Shown one piece after another: positions 1 to 5,321 of a stretch of DNA of 6,662 bases. Origin of the DNA: Clostridia bacterium (GTDB lineage Bacteria; Bacillota; Clostridia; Christensenellales; Borkfalkiaceae). The stretch spans positions 1 through 6,662 of the forward strand of contig JAIEAS010000343.1 in the NCBI GenBank assembly GCA_029071285.1. Direction: 5' to 3'. Every line of letters starts with the position of its first letter. Positions within the stretch are counted from its first letter, which is position 1. The notes beneath the pieces are model-generated. The model had not been told where the DNA came from. It ran no database searches and saw only the letters and a list, made by a program, of their open reading frames with translations. The position numbers and the translations under genes were made by a program.

Positions 1-34
1 TCGGCAGACAGAGTAAAACCCTTAAAGAGGCAAA

Positions 35-42
35 GAGGAAGA
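35..42 (+). promoter_or_regulatory. Ribosome binding site supporting the TTG start at 48
   Basis: A purine-rich AGAGGAAG sits just before the TTG at 48, a normal spacing for a Shine-Dalgarno site in Bacillota. It is the main reason to prefer this start over a start beyond the left edge. The stretch is A/G-rich throughout (27-47), so the match is not very specific. Confidence 0.45.
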
Positions 43-47
43 AAAGA

Positions 48-503
48 TTGAATCAACTCGGTGTTGCAATATGTGCTTTAGTAATTGTTTTAACGATAGT
101 ACTATTATTTTTTGTGCCGATGCCGGCTTACGTATATATACCTCTAATTTTAATTGCGTTTATCCTACAAATATTTTTTTGGTTAAAAGTTAATTCTGCG
201 CGTAAAGAAATTAAAAAATTAAAAAATCAATTTTGCCCCAAATGCGGAGAACGCTATTCATTTTTGGATGCGACTTATACCGAGCTTAAAAGCACGCAGA
301 GTTCCTCTGTCAGCGGAGATTATATAACTGCCAGCACGTATACTCTTGTTCAAATAAATTGCAAGTGTTTTTTCTGCGGTCAAGAGCATAGCTATTATCA
401 CAGTTTTCTTACCCAGCGTTTGAAACAAAACAGGTTCGGTGCGGTATTATCGCAAGAAAATTATTCTTTGGACGATAGTATACGTGAGCATTTTGATTGG
501 TAG
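48..503 (+). CDS. Small membrane protein with zinc-ribbon-like domain, unknown function
   Basis: I do not recognise a named family. From the TTG at 48 the product is 151 residues: two hydrophobic segments (about residues 5-24 and 28-46), a basic linker (about 47-60), then a soluble part with a CPKC pair at 63-66 and a second cluster at C105, C107 and C110 followed by H114 and H118. This spacing suggests a zinc ribbon on the cytosolic side of a two-helix membrane anchor (inference). TTG is chosen because AGAGGAAG lies 5-13 bases upstream. However, the frame has no stop back to base 1, so the gene may begin outside the window with a basic N-terminal stretch. The gene is visibly richer in A and T (many TTA, AAA, ATT, TTT codons) than all genes to its right, which fits a lineage-specific or acquired gene. 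It converges on pgk and shares its terminator. Confidence 0.75.
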   Translation: MNQLGVAICALVIVLTIVLLFFVPMPAYVYIPLILIAFILQIFFWLKVNSARKEIKKLKNQFCPKCGERYSFLDATYTELKSTQSSSVSGDYITASTYTLVQINCKCFFCGQEHSYYHSFLTQRLKQNRFGAVLSQENYSLDDSIREHFDW

Positions 504-517
504 ATTTTAATTAAATC

Positions 518-551
518 AAAACAGCGGTTTCATATCGAAACCGCTGTTTTT
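518..551. terminator. Bidirectional intrinsic terminator between the convergent genes
   Basis: The arm at 518-530 (AAAACAGCGGTTT) is the exact reverse complement of the arm at 538-550, with a 7-base loop at 531-537. On the + strand the stem ends in a run of five T (547-551). On the - strand it ends in four T followed by an AT-rich stretch. It lies 15 bases past the stop of the zinc-ribbon gene and 17 bases past the stop of pgk, so it can end transcripts from both sides. Confidence 0.9.
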
Positions 552-567
552 GTTACGTTTATTAAAA

Positions 568-1878
568 TTACTTCTTTTCGTTGAGGCAGGCAATGCCGGG
601 GAGAACCTTTCCTTCGAAGAGTTCGAGCGATGCGCCGCCGCCGGTGGAGATATGGGTTACCTTATCCGCAAAGCCGAGCTGCTGAACTGCCGCAGCGCTG
701 TCGCCGCCGCCGATAATGGTGGTGCACTTGCCGTGAACGTCCGCAAGAGCCTGAGCTACCGCGATAGTTCCCTTTGCAAGGGTGGGGTTCTCGAATACGC
801 CCATAGGTCCGTTCCAGATAACCGATTTCGCACTCTTGATTTTTTCTGCGAACAGCTTTCTCGTCTTTTCGCCGATATCCATTCCCATCTTGTCTGCGGG
901 GATTTTATCGGAAGGAACGGTTTCAACCTTGATTTCCGCGTCGATAGGCTCGGGGAAGTGGTCGGTTACCACAGTGTCAACGGGAAGAAGAAGTTCCTTG
1001 CCCGCCTTTTTAGCCTTTGCCATCATCTCTTTGCAGTACTCGATTTTTTCTTCGTCAAGAAGAGAAGTGCCTACTTCGCCGCCGTTGGCTTTGATAAAGG
1101 TGTAAGCCATACCGCCGCCGATGATGAGGGTATCGCACTTTTCCAGAAGGTTTGAAATAACGTTGAGCTTATCAGCAACTTTCGCGCCGCCTAAAATTGC
1201 AACGAAGGGACGCTGGGGATTTTCAAGGGTGTCCGCCATAACCTCGAGTTCTTTCTCGATAAGGAAGCCGCATACCGCTGTTTTGATAATGCCGTATTCA
1301 ACGATAGCGGCGGTGGAAGCGTGCGAGCGGTGAGCCGTGCCGAACGCGTCGTTGACGTAAATATCCGCGTCGTAAGCGAGCTGCTTGCAGAAGCCCTCGT
1401 CCTTTTTCTCTTCTTCCCAGTGGAAGCGGAGGTTTTCAAGAAGAACGGCTTCGCCTTCTTTAAGGCCGTCGCGCTTTGCTTTCGCATCGGGACCTATAAC
1501 GTCGGTTGCGAATTTAACTTTGCCGCCCAGAAGCTCTGCAAGTCTTTTTGCAACGGGAGCAAGGGTGAGCTTTTTGGGTTCGTCTTTTTTAGCTTTTTCG
1601 ATAACCGCTTCTTTGGTGGTTTCGCCCGCGTCAACCTTTTTCTGGTCCTTTTTATTAAGCTTTACTTCGCTTGAAAAAATGGAGTGGGGTTTGCCCATAT
1701 GCGAGCAAAGGGTAACCTTTGCGCCGTGTTCTAACAGATATTTAATGGTGGGAAGCGCGCCCTGTATTCTGTTTTCGTCGGTGATAACGCCGTCCTTCAT
1801 GGGTACGTTAAAATCGCAGCGCACCAGCACCTTTTTGCCTTTGAGATCTTTCAAATCTTTTACGGACATTTTGTTCAT
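568..1878 (-). CDS. pgk: Phosphoglycerate kinase with a lysine-rich insertion
   Basis: Cytosolic glycolytic enzyme that moves phosphate between 1,3-bisphosphoglycerate and ADP, giving 3-phosphoglycerate and ATP. Family marks are all present: [10 protein letters not shown] at 17-26, R37, SHMGKP at 59-64 (usually SHLGRP), ENLRF at 148-152, AHRSHAS at 182-188, GGAKV at 230-234, GGGMAYTF at 254-261, WNGPMGVFE at 355-363, GGGDSAAA at 390-397 and STGGGASLE at 411-419. These cover the substrate site in the N-terminal half and the nucleotide site in the C-terminal half. At 436 residues it is longer than the usual bacterial 390-400. The extra length is a charged, lysine-rich stretch between residues 64 and 104. 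The ATG at 1878 is chosen because TAAGGAG ends 10 bases upstream; the next Met, three codons in, is too far from it. The gene stands alone here, with its own promoter and terminator; no gap or tpi is next to it. Confidence 0.98.
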   Translation of the reverse strand: MNKMSVKDLKDLKGKKVLVRCDFNVPMKDGVITDENRIQGALPTIKYLLEHGAKVTLCSHMGKPHSIFSSEVKLNKKDQKKVDAGETTKEAVIEKAKKDEPKKLTLAPVAKRLAELLGGKVKFATDVIGPDAKAKRDGLKEGEAVLLENLRFHWEEEKKDEGFCKQLAYDADIYVNDAFGTAHRSHASTAAIVEYGIIKTAVCGFLIEKELEVMADTLENPQRPFVAILGGAKVADKLNVISNLLEKCDTLIIGGGMAYTFIKANGGEVGTSLLDEEKIEYCKEMMAKAKKAGKELLLPVDTVVTDHFPEPIDAEIKVETVPSDKIPADKMGMDIGEKTRKLFAEKIKSAKSVIWNGPMGVFENPTLAKGTIAVAQALADVHGKCTTIIGGGDSAAAVQQLGFADKVTHISTGGGASLELFEGKVLPGIACLNEKK

Positions 1879-1888
1879 TGTGCAAAAA

Positions 1889-1895
1889 CTCCTTA
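1889..1895 (-). promoter_or_regulatory. Ribosome binding site of pgk
   Basis: TAAGGAG on the minus strand lies 10 bases before the ATG at 1878. It decides between that ATG and the in-frame ATG three codons later, whose spacing would be about 19 bases. Confidence 0.85.
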
Positions 1896-1918
1896 AATAA
1901 ATATTTTTTTACTTAATT

Positions 1919-1947
1919 ATTATAAAATGCAACTTTCAAAAAGTCAA
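1919..1947 (-). promoter_or_regulatory. Sigma-A promoter of pgk
   Basis: Read on the minus strand, TTGACT (1942-1947) and TATAAT (1919-1924) are separated by exactly 17 bases, close to the housekeeping consensus in both hexamers. Transcription would start near 1912, leaving a leader of roughly 35 bases that carries the TAAGGAG site. Such a strong promoter suits an abundant glycolytic enzyme. I see no clear operator or riboswitch in the short leader. Confidence 0.88.
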
Positions 1948-1968
1948 TGAAACCGAGTAATAATTTAT

Positions 1969-1997
1969 TTGTGTAATTTAAAAGTCTGTGTTATAAT
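1969..1997 (+). promoter_or_regulatory. Extended -10 promoter of tyrA and probably the downstream genes
   Basis: TATAAT at 1992-1997 is preceded by TG at 1989-1990, giving an extended -10 element. A partial -35, TTGTGT (1969-1974), lies 17 bases upstream. Transcription would start near 2004, some 20 bases before the start codon. The promoter is back to back with that of pgk; the two -35 elements are 21 bases apart, so one regulator could act on both, although I see no clear operator. Confidence 0.82.
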
Positions 1998-2011
1998 CTC
2001 TATCGTAAAAA

Positions 2012-2019
2012 AAGGAGAG
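2012..2019 (+). promoter_or_regulatory. Ribosome binding site fixing the tyrA start
   Basis: AAGGAGAG lies 6 bases before the ATG at 2026. The frame is open back to a TTG at 1969, but that longer reading runs through the promoter and has no ribosome binding site, so 2026 is the start. Confidence 0.9.
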
Positions 2020-2025
2020 ATACAA

Positions 2026-2874
2026 ATGGAAATATGCGTTGCGGGAATGGGAATAATAGGCGGTTCGATGTGTCTTGCGCTCAAAAGGGCGGGGTATACG
2101 GTCTACGGCTGGAACCGCTCGAAGCACGCTTTGGAGTACGCGTTCGACCATTCCATAATAGACGGAACGGCGCAATCCTTTGAAAATTTCGACGTGGTGT
2201 TCATTGCGCTTCCGCCCGAAGCCGCGGTGCGGTTCATTAACGAAAACACCTTTAAAGACGGCGCAATCGTTGCGGACGTCTGCGGCGTTAAAAAATATAT
2301 CGAGGACGCGGTGAACGAAAAACCGCGCAATTTTCAGTACGTCGGCTGTCATCCCATGGCGGGCAAGGAAGTTTCGGGCATTGAAAACGCCTGCGAACAC
2401 CTTTTCGACTGGGCGAGTATGATTGTCGTCCGCGGCAACGCCGAGGACTGGGCGATGAAAATAATGTGGGGACTTATAAAGGATATGGGCTTCGGCAGAA
2501 TAGTCGAGTGTACCGCCGAGATTCACGATAAAAAAATCGCATACACCTCGCAGCTTGCGCACATTGTTTCCAACGCCTACGTAAAGGACGGCGAAATTGC
2601 GGGCTGCATAGGCTTCACGGGCGGAAGTTTTCAGGATATGACCCGAATCGCCGGCGTGGACGAAAATATGTGGGCTTCGCTCTACGTCAGAAACGCCGAA
2701 AACCTCAAGGAAAAGCTCGACAATCTTATAACCTCGCTCAAAGAGGTAAAGACCGCGCTTGAACGCGGCGACGAGGGCTGGATTGCAGAAATTCTGCGCG
2801 AGGGCAAGGAATGTTATACAAACGGCAGAAAAAATATAGTAACTCCCGATATTTTCGTACAAAATTTGAAGTAA
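2026..2874 (+). CDS. tyrA: Prephenate dehydrogenase, TyrA family
   Basis: Oxidises and decarboxylates prephenate (or arogenate) in the last steps of tyrosine synthesis, in the cytosol. The product is 282 residues with only the dehydrogenase domain; no chorismate mutase or ACT domain is fused. The Rossmann motif GMGIIG is at 7-12. DVCGVK at 84-89 and HPMAGKE at 109-115 match the family, with H109 as the expected catalytic histidine. SQLAH at 175-179 stands where many members have SHLPH. GGSFQDMTRIA at 199-209 keeps R207, the expected prephenate carboxylate ligand. After the second strand it has N30-R31 instead of the acidic residue typical of NAD-specific members, which hints at NADP use (inference). 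The ATG at 2026 follows AAGGAGAG at good spacing. It is the first gene of the + strand series and is followed 11 bases later by the DUF1934-like gene. Prephenate versus arogenate preference cannot be told from this sequence. Confidence 0.93.
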   Translation: MEICVAGMGIIGGSMCLALKRAGYTVYGWNRSKHALEYAFDHSIIDGTAQSFENFDVVFIALPPEAAVRFINENTFKDGAIVADVCGVKKYIEDAVNEKPRNFQYVGCHPMAGKEVSGIENACEHLFDWASMIVVRGNAEDWAMKIMWGLIKDMGFGRIVECTAEIHDKKIAYTSQLAHIVSNAYVKDGEIAGCIGFTGGSFQDMTRIAGVDENMWASLYVRNAENLKEKLDNLITSLKEVKTALERGDEGWIAEILREGKECYTNGRKNIVTPDIFVQNLK

Positions 2875-2897
2875 TTTTTTAAAATATGTGTTATAAT
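2866..2897 (+). promoter_or_regulatory. Possible internal extended -10 promoter overlapping a start codon
   Basis: TATAAT at 2892-2897 with TG at 2889-2890 repeats an 11-base string, TGTGTTATAAT, found in the tyrA promoter (1987-1997), and both are preceded by TTTAAAA. The -35 is weak: TTGAAG at 2866-2871 has a 20-base spacer. If used, transcription would begin near 2904, downstream of the only plausible start codon of the DUF1934-like gene, but would still supply the hydrolase, rho and obg genes. Confidence 0.5.
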
Positions 2898-3293
2898 GAA
2901 ATTGACGGACAAACCCGCTTTCCGTGCAACGTAAAAATCGTATCGAATGGCGATAGCTTAAACGAGGATATTTCCACGGGCGGCATCTATCGTAAAATCG
3001 ACGGCGGCATACTTGTGTGCTACGTTTCTGACGGCGACCAGAGCACCTTCTTTTTCAAAGAGGGCGAAGCCGAATACGTGCGCACGGGCTCGCAGTATAT
3101 CCGTATGTTTTTCGAACAGGGCAAAACTACGCGCTGCGAAATAGGCTACGGCAATATGAACGGCTTTTTCGAAGTCAGCACCAAAAGAATAGAAATTTCG
3201 TCGGACGGACGGGGTTACGGCGTGTTGCTTGAATACCAAAGCGGTCAGGATGGTGAAAGTACGGTATTAAATTTTACCGTTTTAAATAATTAA
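2886..3293 (+). CDS. DUF1934 (YwiB-like) beta-barrel protein
   Basis: A cytosolic protein of 135 residues without signal peptide or membrane segment, resembling DUF1934/YwiB, a small calycin-like beta-barrel family of unknown role in Bacillota. The resemblance is the strand pattern: an opening VKIVSNGD at 16-23, a short GGIYRK turn, an acidic YVSDGD segment, then an RTGSQYIRMFFEQGK stretch in the middle, a GNMNGFFEVSTKRIE segment, and a final strand before the stop. No catalytic motif is visible. The start is doubtful: ATG at 2886 has no Shine-Dalgarno site, sits 11 bases after the tyrA stop, and overlaps a promoter-like TATAAT. No ATG, GTG or TTG in frame offers a better choice before the conserved part. 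Translation may depend on re-initiation after tyrA (inference). The hydrolase gene follows after 11 bases. Confidence 0.7.
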   Translation: MCYNEIDGQTRFPCNVKIVSNGDSLNEDISTGGIYRKIDGGILVCYVSDGDQSTFFFKEGEAEYVRTGSQYIRMFFEQGKTTRCEIGYGNMNGFFEVSTKRIEISSDGRGYGVLLEYQSGQDGESTVLNFTVLNN

Positions 3294-3304
3294 GAGGAAG
3301 AAGA

Positions 3305-3952
3305 ATGAAGATTGAATATTTGGGACATTCGTGCTTTAAGCTTACCGAAAGCACTGGCACTTCGGTTGTCTGCGACCCGTACGACAGCTCTATAGGCTAC
3401 GATATGCCGAAAGTCGAAGCGGACGCTGTTACCGTCTCGCACGGGCACTACGACCACGCCAACACGGGCGCGGTTGTCGGCAACCCGAAAATTATCGACA
3501 GCGAATGCACCTGCGAACTTGACGGCGTGCATATTTCCGCGGTCAAGAGCTTCCACGATGGACAGCGCGGCAAGGTCAGGGGCGAAAATTTAATATTCAA
3601 GTTCCGCATGGACGGAATAGATATATGCCACCTCGGCGATCTGGGCGAGGCGTGTTCTTCCGAGCTTATCGAACTTCTTCTGCCCGTGGACGTGTTGCTC
3701 ATTCCCGTCGGCGGAAATTATACCATTGACGCGGAAATGGCTAAGGAATACGTTGACAGACTTATGCCCAACGTCGTAATTCCCATGCACTACCGCGACA
3801 AGGGCTGTAAGATAGACATTGAAAAAGTAGACGGCTTTTTGGAAGCCTTCGACGAAGAGGACGTTGAAGAAGCGGACGGCAGCGAACTGGAAGTTACCCG
3901 CCGCGTTTCCGACGACACGCGCGTTATCGTGTTGAGGAGGCGCAATGGCTGA
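3305..3952 (+). CDS. Metallo-beta-lactamase-fold hydrolase, UPF0173 type
   Basis: A cytosolic, probably dinuclear-metal hydrolase of 215 residues whose substrate is not known. The metal motif HGHYDH is at 46-51 (H46, H48, D50, H51). Further likely ligands are H84 in SFHD, D112 in HLGDLG (109-114) and H162 in IPMHY (159-163). The opening GHSCF (7-11) and the CDPY segment (23-26) match the UlaG/UPF0173 branch rather than true beta-lactamases, glyoxalases or RNase J, which are longer or differ in these motifs. There is no signal peptide. The acidic tail (about residues 168-195) is charged but has no clear motif. GAGG at 3294-3297 supports the ATG at 3305. The last codons overlap the start of rho by 8 bases, and the rho ribosome binding site lies inside this gene, so the two are probably translationally coupled. 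Confidence 0.9.
   Translation: MKIEYLGHSCFKLTESTGTSVVCDPYDSSIGYDMPKVEADAVTVSHGHYDHANTGAVVGNPKIIDSECTCELDGVHISAVKSFHDGQRGKVRGENLIFKFRMDGIDICHLGDLGEACSSELIELLLPVDVLLIPVGGNYTIDAEMAKEYVDRLMPNVVIPMHYRDKGCKIDIEKVDGFLEAFDEEDVEEADGSELEVTRRVSDDTRVIVLRRRNG
3934..3940 (+). promoter_or_regulatory. Ribosome binding site of rho inside the preceding gene
   Basis: GAGGAGG, a near-perfect Shine-Dalgarno, lies 4 bases before the ATG at 3945 and within the last codons of the hydrolase gene, whose stop is at 3950-3952. Ribosomes finishing the first gene would pass directly over this site. Confidence 0.85.
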
Positions 3953-5312
3953 CAGCAGACTTTTGGAAGAGCTTGCCGCGCGCCTTAAAGCCAAGAGTAT
4001 TTACGATTTAAGGCAGGTCGCAAGACAGGTCGGCGTTCCCCGCCCCACGGAGGGAAGAAAGGAACGCATCACGGAAGAAATTTTAAATATCGCCTCGGGC
4101 AAATCCGACCCCGCCTCGCAGTCGGCGAGCGGCGCGCCGCCCAAGTCGGCGGAATACGACAGACAGCTTGTCGTTGATATTCTGCGCTGCCGCGAAATAA
4201 ACCTCTCTTCGTTTGAAAATGAAAGGAGCGGCGGCATAACCATGCAGGTTTCCAGCTCGGCGGTATCAAACGAACCGTGCGAGGGATTTTTATACAAAGC
4301 CGACGGCGTGTGGTATCTCAATTCGACGGCGGGCGAGGTATTCGTAAGCGACTCGTTTATCTCTAAATTTTCTCTGCGCGAGGGGGATTATTTAAAAGGC
4401 GCGTTAAGGCGCAAATCGGATAACGGACTCGCGGGACTCGTAACCGTTTCACAGGTAGACGGAGTTATACCCGAAGCGCTTTCGGACAGACTCGATTTTG
4501 AAAGCTTTGCGCCGACATATCCCGTAAAAAGATTATCCGCAACCCGCGGACAGAATGACATTGCAAGCAGAATGATTGACCTGTTATCACCGGTTGCTGC
4601 GGGACAGCGTGCGCTGGTCGTTGCACCCCACGGTACGGGCAAGACGGGAGTTTTAAAGGGGATTGCACAGGGCATAGAAAAAAACCACCCCGAAGCAAAG
4701 ATTATAATCGCGCTTATCGACGCGCGTCCCGAGGAAGCGGCTGATTTTAAGCGCGCATTCTCGCGCGCGGACGTTTTGACTTCCACGATGGACGCGGGCG
4801 CGCGCGTTCATATCAAAACGGCGGAGCTTGCGCTGGAATACGCAAAACGGCAGGCGGAATTGAAACGCGACGTGGTGTTCATTTTAGACGACTTAACCAA
4901 ACTCACCCGCGCGTACAACAGCGGTTCGCTCGTTGCTTCCGCCTTGGATACTTCGGCGCTGGACGCGGCTAAAAAGTTTATATCTTCCGCCCGCAATACC
5001 GATAAGGGCGCGTCGCTCACTATAATATCTGCGCTAGGTGAGGGCGGCGACGGAATAGAGAGCGCAATTTATTCGGGACTGAAAGACGCGTGCAATATGC
5101 GCGTAACCCTGTCGCAGAAGCTGGCGAGGTTCAAAGTGAATCCGCCTATAGATATCGAAAATACCTGGGCTTCGGGCGACGAAAAGATTTTATCCGAGGA
5201 AGAACAGAACGCTTCGGTCGCTATCCGCAGAAAGCACGAAGAGGGCGAAATCGTTATTAAGCTTTTTGAAAGCACCGCCTCGAACGGCGAGCTGTGCGCG
5301 GCTTTGAAATAA
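3945..5312 (+). CDS. rho: Divergent Rho-family transcription termination factor
   Basis: Rho is a ring-shaped hexameric RNA helicase that ends transcription; this 455-residue protein has its architecture. Residues 1-50 form the small helical Rho N-domain, 51-70 a Ser/Ala/Pro/Gly linker, about 111-175 the cold-shock-like RNA-binding domain, and 195-455 the RecA-type motor. The motor keeps GQR at 220-222, the GKT of Walker A at 232-234, D315 of Walker B, RAYN at 322-325 and SARN at 348-351. Compared with E. coli Rho from memory, key residues are changed: Walker A reads APHGTGKT instead of APPKAGKT, LIDERPEE reads LIDARPEE (A260 for the catalytic glutamate), and the Q-loop is shortened without its lysine. 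The R-loop SK reads DG, and no arginine lies between R395 and R428, where the arginine finger belongs. It may bind nucleotide but hydrolyse it poorly (inference). The gene overlaps the hydrolase by 8 bases and has no frameshift. Confidence 0.87.
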   Translation: MADSRLLEELAARLKAKSIYDLRQVARQVGVPRPTEGRKERITEEILNIASGKSDPASQSASGAPPKSAEYDRQLVVDILRCREINLSSFENERSGGITMQVSSSAVSNEPCEGFLYKADGVWYLNSTAGEVFVSDSFISKFSLREGDYLKGALRRKSDNGLAGLVTVSQVDGVIPEALSDRLDFESFAPTYPVKRLSATRGQNDIASRMIDLLSPVAAGQRALVVAPHGTGKTGVLKGIAQGIEKNHPEAKIIIALIDARPEEAADFKRAFSRADVLTSTMDAGARVHIKTAELALEYAKRQAELKRDVVFILDDLTKLTRAYNSGSLVASALDTSALDAAKKFISSARNTDKGASLTIISALGEGGDGIESAIYSGLKDACNMRVTLSQKLARFKVNPPIDIENTWASGDEKILSEEEQNASVAIRRKHEEGEIVIKLFESTASNGELCAALK

Positions 5313-5321
5313 AGGAAAATT

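Larger units (their letters stand above)
1879..2025. other. Divergent intergenic region between pgk and tyrA
   Basis: This AT-rich gap holds the pgk promoter and leader on the minus strand and the tyrA promoter and leader on the plus strand. I see no hairpin, riboswitch-like structure, T-box motif or clear palindromic operator in the 21 bases between the two -35 elements. This argues against attenuation control of tyrA by tyrosine. Confidence 0.7.

Noticed and set aside
1..51. Tail of an upstream gene ending at TGA 49-51 (or at TAA 14-16)
   Set aside because: Both are possible but too short to recognise; recorded only as a start-site question for the first gene.
550..1155. Long + strand reading frame opposite pgk (201 codons), with others at 782, 1121, 1321 and 1385
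   Set aside because: They lie antisense to an unmistakable pgk, have no recognisable domains, and arise from the biased codon use of that gene.
1969..2025. N-terminal extension of tyrA from a TTG at 1969
   Set aside because: It runs through the -10 promoter element and has no ribosome binding site, while the ATG at 2026 has both good spacing and the expected family N-terminus.
1978..2862. 294-codon minus-strand frame opposite tyrA
   Set aside because: It mirrors the tyrA coding frame, has no ribosome binding site of its own, and would start inside the tyrA stop region; tyrA has clear family motifs.
2896..2934. 12-codon frame starting ATG at 2896, possible leader peptide or shifted start of the DUF1934-like gene
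   Set aside because: No ribosome binding site, overlaps the TATAAT motif, ends quickly, and joining it to the main frame would need a frameshift for which there is no direct evidence.
3261..3283. Weak hairpin (ACGGTA / TACCGT) followed by four T at the end of the DUF1934-like gene
   Set aside because: Only 6 base pairs, an 8-base loop and a short T run inside coding sequence; it also comes from a small TVLN amino acid repeat, so a terminator call is not supported.
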